Positions 20,869-31,396 of a DNA stretch of 64,000 nucleotides are shown in pieces. The number at the start of each line of letters is the position of its first letter. Within the stretch, counting starts at the first letter, position 1. The DNA lies in the NCBI GenBank assembly GCA_014218235.1, contig CM024766.1:20743346-20807345 (forward strand). Reading direction: 5' to 3'. The notes beneath the pieces were generated by a model. That model saw nothing but the letters and a program-made list of their open reading frames with translations. It did not search any database and was not told where the DNA came from. Both the position numbers and the translations under genes were made by a program. This DNA comes from Colocasia esculenta. Its lineage: Eukaryota; Streptophyta; Magnoliopsida; Alismatales; Araceae.

Positions 20869-20968
20869 NNNNNNNNNNNNNNNNNNNNNNNNNNNNNNNN
20901 NNNNNNNNNNNNNNNNNNNNNNNNNNNNNNNNNNNNNNNNNNNNNNNNNNNNNNNNNNNNNNNNNNNN
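20869..20968. other. Assembly gap, 100 N
   Basis: Exactly 100 ambiguous bases, the usual placeholder for a gap of unknown length. The sequence type changes across it, from Ty3-like leader on the left to SIRE LTR on the right, so adjacency of the two sides is not established. Confidence 0.99.
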
Positions 20969-22437
20969 AATATAATACATTTCTCCTCACATTTTGATGA
21001 TGACAAGCTGTGATTTAATGCATAAAAATTGGAACATGTGAAATACATCACCTGAATTACCAATATTCAAAAAGCATGTTCCCAGCACATTTATCATTTA
21101 TATTCATGACAATACATTTAACTAATGATTTATGTGTTTATTTTCTCAGGGACAACATCTCTTGCTAAGGTAGTGTCACACAACCACAATGGTGTCGATA
21201 CAATGGCTCAGAACAAAGGCAGAAATGTGAAGAAAAGATCAACTAGTGTCGACACTAGACCAGGCAGTCGACACTAGTGACAGATCCCAGAGAAATGTTA
21301 ACGGCTTCTCTCTCAGTCGACACCAAATGGAATCAGGTCGACACTAGATGGCTCTCCCAGAAGCCTGTTTTGCTGTCTGGGACAGCAGGTCGACACGAGA
21401 TCATCTCAGTTGGATTAGCCTTGGATCATGTGCCCACGACCCCCAAGGGTACACTTGGACATTTAGGGGTATAGAATACCCTCCTATTGGCTACCCAACA
21501 TGACGGAACCCTTTCAGAGCCTCCCAGAAATCCCGTTGGCGGCTAGAAGGTTTCTCCTCCCTGTTCTTGCCTTCCTGGTGCTTCTTCAAGCCAATTCTCA
21601 TCTACTCAAGCATGAGAAGTGGAAATTGATCGTGAAGAAGCAATTGGATCACCTCAAGGAAGCAGATCAAGTAAAGCCGACTTCTGTGGAGAATTCAAGG
21701 AAGATCCTGAAGATCAGATTGCAGATCATCGTCCAGGAACTTCCAGAGATCAAAGCACTTCACATTCGACCTTCTACAAGGAGTACATCTGAAGAGAAAT
21801 TTATCAATACAATTCTCATTTTCCTTTTCTCTTCTGAGTGATTCTGAGATTGTGCATGGGTTGTTGCACGAGTTTCATGAATTAACTCATGTTGGACTAG
21901 ATCTGTTGCTAGAGGATATGTCTTGTGTTTTTCTAGCAAGTTGTTTGTGCGCCGTCGAGCTCAGTGGTTTTGAGTCGTCGTACTCAAGTTGTTTGTTGAG
22001 CAGTCTTGCTCAGGTTATAGAGTATCTGTGCTCTAGAGGTTGTGTGAGTTTGTAAACTCAAGTGTTGGAGTTGTCAGGCTCCAGTTGGTGTAGTGTACCC
22101 AGTTGGTTAGTGGATCCTCACTGTGTGTGAGGGTGGATGTAGGAATCACATGGGTGATTTCCGAACCACCTAAAAAATCTATGTGCATTGATGTGATTGT
22201 GGTTTGACTTATCCTTCGTTAGATGCTTGCATAGGATCGTTTTGAATTCATCTATCATTTGTTCACACACTTCGTTTTGCACAACTCACTCAATTTATCC
22301 TCAGATCTGTGAAATCTGTTTTTCAATTTGTCTCTGATTCAAGTTTTTTAAAATTAGTTAAGCTTCCGCATTAGTAGGCCTAGATCTATTCAACCCCCCC
22401 CCCCTTCTATATCTTGTCCTCTTCATTTCGATCCTTC
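20969..22437 (+). repeat. SIRE-type copia LTR fragment, 5' end lost in the gap
   Basis: This is a diverged relative of the LTR that follows it, in the same order: GATGATGACAAG block, GTCGACAC-type words (about 21240-21395), a weak TATA region (near 21467), hairpin leader (21852-22084), C-run and terminal 'ttcgatccttca'. It is too different from 22438-24102 to be that LTR's direct partner. Its junction with the next LTR is abrupt. Confidence 0.8.
21852..22084 (+). repeat. Micro-hairpin array, LTR fragment copy
   Basis: Units with paired arms include GTGCA/TGCAC, TTTGAGT/ACTCAAG, TTGAGC/GCTCAG, AGAG/CTCT, GAGTTT/AAACTC and TTGGAG/CTCCAG. The order matches the arrays in the other SIRE LTRs. Confidence 0.75.
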
Positions 22438-22639
22438 ATATATTCTTTTTTTTCCTCTTATTTTGGTGATGACAAGTTGTGATTTTAATGCACAATAATT
22501 GGAACATGTTAAATGCACCACACATGTAATGACCATATTCAAAAAGCTAGTTTTCAAACACATTTATCATTTATTTTCATGATACATTGGACTAATGAAA
22601 TATGTTTTATTTCTCAGGGACACACAATTCTTGCAAGGT

Positions 22640-22970
22640 AGTGTCGACACACCCCATACTAGTGTCGACACAATGCTCCAGCCCTAAGGCAAAAAATGAA
22701 GAAATTTCAGTGGTGTCGACACAAGATCAAGTAGTGTCGACACTAGACCCAGCTCCCAAAGAACCCTATCAACAGGTCTGGACAGTGTGTCGACACTAAC
22801 CAGATGGTGTCGACACTAGATGCCTCTCCCAAAAGGCCTGTTTTGCAGATTTCTACGGGGTGTCGACACTAGATGAAGTGGTGTCGGCACTAGAGACCCT
22901 TCTCAGAGAAGCTGTTTTGCCAGTCTATGATAGTGTGTCGACACACCCCACGGGCAGGTCGACACACTCC
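22640..22970. repeat. GTGTCGACAC palindrome cluster
   Basis: About eight copies of the palindrome GTGTCGACAC or a one-base variant lie in 330 bp, about 110 bp upstream of the TATA box, so in U3. The same cluster occurs in the 3' LTR (about 45728-46070) and in the LTRs of element B. Confidence 0.8.
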
Positions 22971-23082
22971 GGAAACGTTTTGACTTAAAGTCACATCTGG
23001 ACAGGTGGCACTATAGGGATTTGGTGGATCGGCCTTGGATCATGTGCCCACGACCCCCAAGGGTACTTTTGGACACTTTGGG

Positions 23083-23091
23083 CTATAAATA
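23083..23091 (+). promoter_or_regulatory. TATA box of element A 5' LTR
   Basis: GGGCTATAAATACTC. The identical box and surroundings recur at 46178-46186, and a close relative at 37638-37646 and 44096-44104 in element B. Conserved position between the palindrome cluster and the hairpin array supports a core promoter. Confidence 0.75.
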
Positions 23092-23473
23092 CTCTCCTAA
23101 TTGGGCATCCAACCACAAGAGAGCCTCCAAGAGCCTTCCAGAAATCTTTTTGGCGGCAGAGAGAGCTCTCCTCCCTGTTCTTGCTCCCCTTGTGCTTCTC
23201 CAACCCAATTCCCACATCTCCAAGCACAAGAAGTGAAGATTGATCCAAGATGAAGCATTATGATCAACCTCCAAGGGTGCAGATCAAATAGAAGCAGACA
23301 TTTGTGAAGATTTCGAGGAAGATCCCAAAGCACAAAGCACAGAGCATCGGCCAGGGACTTTAGGGAATCAAGCATCTTCACAATTCAGCATATACAAGGG
23401 AGTATACTTGAAGAACAAGGATCTTTCAGAATATTCCTCAATTCCCTTGTGTCTTCTGAGTCATTCTGAGATT

Positions 23474-23745
23474 GTGCATGAGTTGTTGCACCAGTCTCTT
23501 GAATGAACTCTTGATAGATCAGATCATTGCTAGAGGATCTGGATCTTGTGTTTTTTGTTCTAGAAATTGTTTGTGAGCCTGTGTGCTCAGTGGTTGAGTC
23601 GTTGTACTCAGTGGTTGATCATTGTACTCAGTGTTGAGTCTTGCACTCAGGTGTTGGTTGAGCAATTGTGCTAAGGTCTAGAGTAGTCTTGCTCTAGAGG
23701 TTGTGTGAGTTGTAGAACTCAGTGTTTGGAGTTGTCAGGCTCCAG
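23474..23745 (+). repeat. Micro-hairpin array in the LTR leader
   Basis: About nine consecutive short hairpins occur: GTGCA/TGCAC, TGAGC/GCTCA, TGAGT/ACTCA (twice), TTGAGCA/TGCTAAG (imperfect), CTAGAG/CTCTAG, TGAGTT/AACTCA, TGGAG/CTCCA, and one broken unit. It lies downstream of the TATA box, so it would be in the 5' leader of the RNA. Confidence 0.8.
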
Positions 23746-24103
23746 TGTGTGGTGTATCCAGGTTGTTTAGTGGATCCTTATAGTGTGAGGGGTGGATGTA
23801 GGAATCACATGGTGTGATTTCCGAACCACCTAAAAAATCTCTATGTTGTGGTTTGTGTGTGCCTTAAATTCACATTGCGTTAGATGTATGCATAGGGTTT
23901 TTCAAATTCACTTTTAATCAACTTGATTCCACACTTCAATCATCTAATTCACACAATCACTCATCAGATCTATATATTGCTATTTCAATTGCCTCTGATT
24001 CCATGCATTGTTTTAAATTGGCTAAGCTTCCGCAATATTGGCCTACATCTATTCAACCCCCCCCCCCCTTCTAGATCTTGTCCATCCTTTTTCGATCCTA
24101 CAA

Positions 24104-24119
24104 TTGGTATCAGAGCGGG
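24104..24119 (+). other. Primer-binding site of element A
   Basis: TTGGTATCAGAGCGGG begins one base after the 5' LTR end and matches the initiator tRNA-Met complement used by SIRE elements. Confidence 0.92.
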
Positions 24120-24215
24120 TTTATATCTGATCTGATCTGAGTGCTTTCTGTTTGTTCTATGTTTTACTTGCTTGCTTGCTAAGTGTTTCCTTCATTGCAC
24201 CATCAATTTGATTCA

Positions 24216-26390
24216 ATGGATTCCAGAGGGTTCATAGCTGAGGGTCATTCCATTAATAGACCACCCTTCTTCAATGGGACTGACTACTCCTATTGGAATA
24301 ATAGAATGCAAGTCTTCCTTAGAGCCCAAAACTATGAAATCTGGAAAGTAGTCGAGGTAGGTCCCTATGAGAACCAGGGAGAGGAAGAAACCTGGACCAG
24401 GGAACAGATTAGAAGGGCTACCCTGAACTATAGTGCTATGAATATGATCCAGTGTGCAATCCACCCTAAGGAGTACTCAAGAATCTCCATGTGCAAATCT
24501 GCCAAGGAGATGTGGGACAAACTTGAGCTACTCTATGAGGGAACATCTCAAGTAAAAGAAACCAAAGCTAATATTCTTGTTTCTGAGTATGAACTATTTA
24601 TGATGAAATCTAATGAGACTATTTCTGAAATGTTTGCTAGGTTTATGATCATTGTGAATGGACTGAAGGCTTTAGGTAAGGATTATACAGATGCTGATTT
24701 GGTAAGGAAAATCTTGCGCTCTCTCTCTTCAATTTGGCACACTAAGGCCACAGTCATCGAAGATTCTAAAGATTTGTCCAAAATCTCTTTGGATGAATTG
24801 ATAGGATCCTTAATGACTTATGAAATAAACCTAAAAAGGAATGAAGAGCACATAATAAAAACCAAACTAGTAGCCCTCAAAGCTTCATCTAGTAACAAAG
24901 ATAAGAATCAGGAGAAAACAAGCTCTGATGAGTCTGAGTCCAATGAGGATGAGATTGCCCTCATGACCAGCAATTCAAAAAATTCTTAAAATATAAAAAA
25001 GGAAAACTCTCTGAGAAAAGAAATTCCTATCAGGAAAAAGAAACACTTCCTTTTCTAATGCCAATTCAAGTAGAAATCAGAAATCTGATGAAGTTATCAT
25101 TTGTTACAGGTGCAACAAGCCAGGACATATGAAGGGAGAATGTCCTGAAAACAAGATGGAGAAAAACAAGAAAATTCACAAATTCAAGAAGCCAAAGCAA
25201 TGGTTGCCACTTGGTCTGATGAAGACTCAAGTGAGAAAGAAGAAGAAAAGTCCTCAAGTTCTGACAGTGAGGAAATATGCTTCATGGCTAACACCTCAGA
25301 TGGGAAGGTAAGTACTTCTTTCGAAGACTATTCAATTGATGATTGGCAAGATGCATATGCTGAGCTTGTTGAAAATTATTCTGAAATAAGAAAAGAAAAC
25401 AAACATCTAAAGAAGAAAATTGAAAACATTCTGCATAACCAATCAACAAACAAAAGAATTTGTGAATTGGAAAATGAAGTAACTGAGCTCAATGAAGAAA
25501 AAAAAAATCTCCTAAATATAATTGATGAGCTCAAGCTTGCATCCCAAAAGGCCACTCAAGAGTTTAAAGAATTGTCTGAAAAGCTGGAATTTGAACAAAA
25601 AGAAAAACAATAAAATGCTGTTGAAATCAAAACCTTAGAAAATTAGCTAAAAGAAAAAGAAACAGTCATTGAAACCTTCACAAAAGGTAAAGACAATTTG
25701 GAGGCCTTGCTAGGAGCTAGAATGAGATCTGAATCACATGGACTAGGATTCAACAAACAATAACCCAAGAAAGACAAATCTGGTGAAATAAGAGAAAAAG
25801 CACCCTTGATCAACTTTGTCAAAGGTCCTAGTCTTGAAAACACAAAAAATAAGCAAGTGTCAAGCAACACAGTAAAAATTTCAAAAACCCAGAACAAAGA
25901 GAAACCAACCAGGTTGACACTATCACCTAACAGGTCGACACAAGTCCACAAAAAGATGAAATCTGTGACTGCTGTGTCGACACCAGTCAAGGACAGGTCG
26001 ACCTGCTCAACCTCAATAAACAAAAACCAGTCAATCAAAAATTCAAGTAAAAATCTGAAAAATAAGAAAAATTCAAAAGAAGCCATTCATAACAAACCAT
26101 GGACTTCCAAGACAACACATCAAGCTGATTGGACTGACTCTTGGAACCAATGGTATCACAATCCATTTTGGTACCACCCTCAATTCTTCTATCCAAAATT
26201 TTCAATGTACCAACAAAACCCTTGGTTTGGACCTCCACAAATGTTCAATCATGTCCAAATGCAAAACTTCCCTCCGAATGTGAAAAAGAACATTGGTGTT
26301 TTCATTCCTAAAGAAAAAGATAAAGTGAAAAAGACAAAAAAACACCAAAGAACCAAAACAGAACCAAAAAACAAGTCAAATTTGGGTTAG
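24216..26390 (+). pseudogene. SIRE-type Gag of element A (decayed)
   Basis: Gag builds the particle. The start at 24216 gives MDSRGFIAEGHSINRPPFF, the usual copia opening. The copia gag domain (UBN2-type) spans about residues 20-200 (DYSYWNNRMQVFLRAQNYEI, then SEMFARFMIIVNGLKALG). A stop ends the first segment at 24989. An intact CX2CX4HX4C knuckle (CYRCNKPGHMKGEC) is encoded at 25102-25143. Acidic/serine-rich and coiled-coil segments follow (25200-25613), then a Lys-rich segment with TCGACAC words and a W/F/P-rich patch near 26110-26250. Frames shift around 24990-25100 and 25613-25800. The length before protease is larger than in most copia Gags but normal for SIRE. Confidence 0.88.
25905..26010. 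repeat. GTCGACAC-type words inside gag
   Basis: Four copies or near-copies of the LTR palindrome word (AGGTTGACAC, AGGTCGACAC, GTGTCGACAC, AGGTCGACC) sit inside the gag 3' part. They resemble the U3 cluster, so LTR-type repeat units have spread into coding DNA. Confidence 0.65.
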
Positions 26391-26502
26391 AAAAGATTTG
26401 ATGTCAATGCTCAAACATTCTGATGGTCCCAACAATGTTTGGGTACCAAAATCATCTCTCCACTGATTGATTTTGTAGGAAGGTCGTGCACCCAACTCAA
26501 AT

Positions 26503-27510
26503 GTGTGGTTCCTTGATAGTGGGTGTTCACGACACATGATTGGAGACAAAGCTAAATTTTCATTCCTGATTGAGAAGGATGGAGGTTCTGTCACTTTTGG
26601 AGGTAAAAATAAAGGAAAGATAATTGGATCTGGAAAGGTTGGTCAATCTTCATCAAGCTCAGTTGATAATGTTTTGTTAGTTGATGGTTTAAATTACAAT
26701 TTGCTGAGCATTAGCCAACTATGTAACAAAGGTCATAAAGTTGTGTTTGAATCTGATTTCTGCAAGATAATTGACTCATCAACTGATAAAATAAAATTCT
26801 TTGGAAAGAGGGAAAATAATGTCTACATGATCAACCTTGATAAAAACTTCTCTGAAAATATTTGTCGTGTTGCAAATAAGAATGAAATTGCATGGACTTG
26901 GCACAAAAGACTTGGTCATGCAAGTTTCAGAACAATAAATAAACTGTTAAGGCTGAATTTGGTTAAAGGTCTTCCTTAATCCTTTTCTAATGTAGAAAAT
27001 CAAGTTTGTGGGATTTGTACCCAAGGAAAACAAACCATAAAATCATTTAAAACCTTCAATGAGGTACTCACATCTAAGCCACTAGAATTGCTTCATATGG
27101 ACCTCTTTGGCCCAACAAGAATTCTAATTCTAAGTGGTAAAAGATATAGGTTTGTGATCATTGATGATTTTACTAGATTTACATGGGTTATCTTTTTGTC
27201 GCACAAAAGTGATGCTTGTCTTGAGTTCATGAATTTCTGTACCACTACCTTAACAAGTTTTCCATATAAAATCAAAAAACATTTTGACTAATCATGGGGG
27301 TGAGTTTGAAAACAAATAATTATCTGATTTATTTGTTGAACTTCACATTTTTCACAAGTTTTCTTCACCAAGAACTCCAGAACAAAATGGAGTTGTGGAA
27401 AGAAAGAATAGAACACTTGTGGAAATTGCTAGATCCATGCTCTTAGAAAGCAATTTGCCCAAATCCTTTGGACTGAAGGTGTAAACACAACAAATCACAT
27501 TCTTAATAGA
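26503..27510 (+). pseudogene. Copia protease and integrase of element A (decayed)
   Basis: The protease active site DSG is encoded at 26515-26523 in WFLDSGCSRHMIGDKAKF, followed by GKIIGSGKVG and NLLSISQLCNKGHKVVF. The integrase zinc domain follows: WHKRLGHASFRTINKLL, then CGICTQGKQTIKSF. A TAA at 26977-26979 falls between the two halves. The integrase core starts ELLHMDLFGPTR near 27085 with VIIDDFTRFTWV. After a frameshift near 27285-27300 come a decayed GGEFENK and SSPRTPEQNGVVERKNRTL with the catalytic Glu. Family assignment is unambiguous; the enzyme is inactive as it stands. Confidence 0.92.
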
Positions 27511-28860
27511 GCATTGATCAGACCAAAAATAAAAAAAAACCCCTATGAATTATTGAAAAACAAAAAGCCAACAGTGTCTTATTTCGAAGTCTTTAGGTGT
27601 AAATGCTTTGTTCATAACAACAATAAGGAAAATCTTAACAAGTTTGATGCTAAAAGTCAGGAAGCCATCTTTCTTGGTTATTCTGAAGTGTCAAGAGCTT
27701 TTAGAGTTTATTCTCTCAAGAACAAAACTGTTGAAGAATCACCACATGTTATTTTTGATGAAAATTCCTTTTCAACTCATGGTTCTAAATCTTGCAGGGA
27801 CAGTCAAGATAATGAAGAGGATGATTTCATTGTTGATTCTTCACCAACTGTTGAGGAAAATGAACACATTGGTGAGAACTTGAACATTCATTCACCTACT
27901 CCAAGTGGATCAGGTAATGTTGTTCCAGACTTAAGTGCACCTCAACAGGTAACTTATGAACATAGATTTTTGAGAGATCACCCATTAGAAAATGTGGTTG
28001 GCAATGTGAATGATAGGGTAAGAACTAGATCATCATTCTTGAATGCAATTCATGAAGACCCACTTGCTCTAATTTCCCAAGTTGAACCAAAATCAATTGA
28101 TGAAGCTCTAATGAGTTCTGATTGGATCAATGCAATGCATGATGAACTTCATCAATTTGAAAGAAATCAAGTATGAGAATTAGTACCTAGACATAGTGAC
28201 CAATCACTCATTGGCACTAGATGGGTTTTAAGAAATAAATTGAATGAAAATGGTCAAGTCATTAGGAATAAAGCTAGGCTAGTTGCAAAGGGGTACAACC
28301 AAGAATTTGGAATTGATTTTGAAGAGTCATATGCCCCTGTAGCTAGGCTAGAAGCTGTAGGAATTTTTCTTGCTTTTGTATCTTCACTGAAATTTAAAGT
28401 TTATCAAATGGATGTCAAAAGTGCCTTTTTGAATGGTTATATAAAAGAAAATGTTTTTGTTGAACAACCTCCGGGCTTTGAAAATGAAAAACATCCTAAT
28501 CATGTTTTTAAGCTTCATAAGGCTCTTTATGGTCTTAAACAAGCTCCAAGAGCTTGATATGGCCGTTTGAGTTCTTTTCTGCTTGAAAAAGGATTTTCTA
28601 GAGGTAATGTTGATCAAACCCTGTTCACAAAAACTATCAAAAATCAAATAATTACAGTCCAAATTTATGTTGATGACATAATATTTGGATCAACCAATAA
28701 GAGCATGTGCACTGAGTTTGCAAACCAAATGAAAAATGAATTTGAAATGAGTTTAATGGGAGACTTAAAATTTTTCTTGGGATTGCAGATTAACCAAACC
28801 AGTGAGGGGATCTTCATAAGTCAAACCTAATATGTCAAAGAACTTCTGAAAAGGTTTGAC
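27511..28860 (+). pseudogene. Copia integrase C-terminus and reverse transcriptase of element A (decayed)
   Basis: The GKR-type integrase tail (EVFRCKCFVHNNNKENLNKF, KSQEAIFLGYSEVSRAFRVY) leads to the linker ending at ALMSSDWINAMHDELHQFER. The polymerase follows: NKARLVAKGYNQEFGIDFEE, YAPVARLEAV, QMDVKSAFLNGY, VEQPPGFEN, LHKALYGLKQAP, and catalytic YVDD at 28666-28677. Three nonsense codons interrupt it: TGA at 28174-28176 and at 28555-28557 (both where the family has Trp) and TAA at 28828-28830. Because these are point changes, the frame stays readable over long stretches. Confidence 0.93.
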
Positions 28861-28959
28861 TTCCAGAACCTCAAGCATTCAAGCACACCCATTGCAATTA
28901 ATGCTAAACTAGAAGAAGACTCACTTAGTAAGTCAGTAGACCCAAAGACATACAGAGGT

Positions 28960-29616
28960 ATGATTGGTTCTCTACTCTATCTCACTACTTCTAGACCTGA
29001 CATTCAGTTTAGTGTGTGCTTGTGTGCTAGATTTCAGGCTAATCTAAAAGAAAGTCACATGTTAGCTGTTAAACGAATCTTTAAATATCTTGTTGGAACA
29101 TGTGATCTTGGAATTTGGTATCCTGCTGGTTGTAAGTTAGATTTGATTGCCTATTGTGATGCTGATTATGCTAGGTGTAAACTTGATAGAAAAAGCACAA
29201 GTGGCTTGTGTTTGTACTTAGGTGGGTGCCTAATCTCTTGGGCTTCTAAAAAGCAACATTCAGTTGCTCTGTCAACTGCAGAGGCTGAGTATGTTACAGC
29301 TGGTAGATTTGGCACTCAAAGTCTTTGGGTGAAACATCAACTTCTCGATTACAACCAAGAGTTAGGTTGTGTTCCCATTCTTTGTGACAACACAAGTGCC
29401 ATAAATCTGTCTAAAAACCCAATTCAGCATTCCAGAACAAAACACATTGAAATTAGGCATCATTTCTTGAGAGATGAGGTAGCAAAGAAATCCTTTGAAC
29501 TCCCCTTCATTGAAACTGACAAACAAATTGCTGACATCTTTACTAAACCTCTTCCTGACAGTAGATTTTCATCATTGAGGAGAGAGCTTGGTCTTTGCAA
29601 ATGTCCATCTTCTTGA
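28960..29616 (+). pseudogene. Copia RNase H of element A (open segment of broken pol)
   Basis: A 218-codon open segment: MIGSLLYLTTSRPDIQFSVC, YCDADYARCKLDRKSTSG, LSTAEAEYVTAGRFG, LCDNTSAINLSKNPIQHSRT, ending IADIFTKPLPDSRFSSLRRE and a stop at 29616. Catalytic Asp and Glu positions are present. Upstream frames are broken, so only this domain is intact. Confidence 0.92.
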
Positions 29617-29775
29617 TCTCTCTCATTTGGGTTGAGTGTTTAGGCATATTCTGAGGGGGAGTCATTGTTTAATTATTCTTCTTTGCTTCCTTGATTCACA
29701 TTGTTTACATCTCTCACAATTCCACTTTCATTTCTTTTTGACAATAAATTCTTCAACTCACATTGTGTTGAACTT

Positions 29776-29869
29776 CTTGGTATATCAAATGGTGACTTGA
29801 AGAAGGACAAGTTCTGCTTGTCCGGACACTTTCACTATGCGTGAGTATATGTCTCTGCCAAGTACCAAG
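29776..29869 (+). other. Candidate structured RNA element, copy 1 (three-way junction)
   Basis: Predicted stems: P1 CTTGGTA/TACCAAG closing the element, extendable to TTCTTGGTA/TACCAAGAA; P2 ATGGTGA/TCACTAT with one G-T pair; P3 hairpin GGACAAG/CTTGTCC inside P2; P4 GCGTGAG/CTCTGC with a bulged T. It lies in the post-pol spacer and is followed by TTGAGGGGGAG. Three further copies are in element B. Confidence 0.7.
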
Positions 29870-30999
29870 AAATGAATATGCAATTGTTGAGGGGGAGCTT
29901 TTGTTGTTCAGAGAGAATCATTTCTGATTTCAATATGCTTGCACATCTTTATTTTGATGAAAAGTTGTTGGAATCATCATCTCAGGGGGAGCTAAAGAAT
30001 CCACAACTCATTTCTTTTGCAAAATTCAAAACTCTTCTTGAATTACAACAACTTCCTTGCATGATGTCCTCATTGAGTTGTCTAGAACCTCAAAATGATC
30101 CTTTGAGTGATCTACTACATTTTTTCAAAATCAACTCTCAACTATACTCTTCAAGACTACAGAAATTCAAATCTCTTTCACAGACTGAAGGATAATGTGT
30201 GCATTGAAGTTAAACATTTTTTTTTGCAACTGATGTGAGATAAATGGTTTCAAGTTTATAAATTTCTCCTTACACTTGATATTCAACAGAGCAATGGTAC
30301 AAATACTGAGAAACTACAAACCTTCACAATGAATGAAGTGCCATGTATGTCATGAGGTATTTTTTCTATCTCTGTTCAATGGGGTTCAAAATCAAGAATA
30401 AAAAAAAAATATGCTCTATATTTTTTATGGTGACTGAGTAACTGAAAATTGGCGTCTGATAAACGTATATTTCCATGTAAAAGGTTGTCATTTGCCCCTT
30501 GAAACTAGATAATGAGTAAATCTCTAGTATCCAGGAACTATGGTGTGTAAAAAGCATTAGTTCTTGAGTGAACAAGATTTACTACATTTGATAGTTTGAT
30601 TAAAAACACAAAACTATCCGAGGAGAATTGCTTAAAATAACCATCTTTCTCTATCATCAATTTGTTTTAAAGGTGTTTATCTTCATCACACTTGATTTCA
30701 ATCTAAAAAGATATTTTCATTTTATTGGATTTGGAAAGTATGGTAGTTTGTATTGATTGTTGAATGTCCTATATCCCTCAAACTATCATTTTACTGGTTC
30801 AAGTCATTTAATGAATATATCCTGCTGGCTGTTGTGTAAACCTTGATGTTTGTTGCATTTTTTCAAGAATTATGACAACTGAATTCTTTGGCCTCTTAAA
30901 AATCATTGAAATGCTAATTCCATCCATATTGAATCATATTAAAGATATCCCAAAACTCACAAATTTTTCCCATGCTCAAACACTCAAGTCTCTTCAGGC

Positions 31000-31075
31000 C
31001 AGGTCGACACTACTTCCATCTAGTGTCGACACAGTCCAGCCCAGGTCGATACTAACCTCTTCTAGTGTTGACACA
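31000..31075. repeat. GTCGACAC-type cluster upstream of the env-like frame
   Basis: AGGTCGACAC, GTGTCGACAC, AGGTCGATAC and GTGTTGACAC occur within 75 bp, about 215-290 bp before the env-like ATG. These are the same words as in the LTR U3. Confidence 0.7.
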
Positions 31076-31289
31076 TACCCCTATCTAGGCGGTTCAGGTA
31101 TGGGATGCCGGTTTAGGATGGTTGTTCCTGCGGCCACTATACCCCCAGAACCCCTTCAAAACCCCATGGCCCCCTTTTTCCTTTGAAAACAGTTGGACCT
31201 CCATCGTCTTCCCTCCTCCATTCCATCTCTGTCTCCTTCCTCCTCCCACCATCTACATCGACACCCTGCTCTCCATCATCTCTGCATCC

Positions 31290-31396
31290 ATGGCCCCCAA
31301 GCAGATGCCTCGCCGTGGTGCCAGGTCTAGGGCAAACGCCAGACCTATTGCCGTGGAAGAGCAACCACTTGTTGAGCGAAGAAGCAAGCGTCAGCA
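31290..31396 (+). pseudogene. Env-like post-pol protein of element A, N-terminal segment
   Basis: The ATG at 31290 opens MAPKQMPRRGARSRANARP, an Arg-rich start. The frame is cut after 31396 by a solo LTR and resumes in phase at 34914, since removing the LTR plus one copy of the 5-bp duplication leaves the frame unchanged. This start is chosen because the Arg-rich opening joins directly to the Pro/Ser-rich continuation. Confidence 0.75.

Larger units (their letters stand above)
22438..24102 (+). repeat. 5' LTR of element A (about 17 bp missing at its start)
   Basis: It pairs with 45507-47199. Contents in order: GATGATGACAAG block, GTCGACAC palindrome cluster (about 22640-22970), TATA box CTATAAATA at 23083-23091, micro-hairpin array 23474-23745, C-run near 24056-24068, and end GATCCTACA. 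Confidence 0.9.
29617..31289 (+). other. Post-pol non-coding spacer of element A
   Basis: 1.7 kb between pol and the env-like frame. It contains three GGGGGAG tracts (about 29654, 29889, 29987), one copy of the candidate three-way-junction element (29776-29869) and TCGACAC words at about 31000-31075. Other open frames are short and unsupported. Presence of cis-elements rather than genes fits this region. Confidence 0.7.

Noticed and set aside
25084..25130. Hammerhead-ribozyme-like CTGATGA word
   Set aside because: It lies in gag coding sequence and lacks a stem II and GAAA partner at the right distance. No hammerhead core was found in the LTRs either.
29776..29869. tRNA or SINE origin for the three-way-junction element
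   Set aside because: It has a 7-bp closing stem, but no GGTTCGA-type T arm, no A/B box words and no poly-A or T tail.
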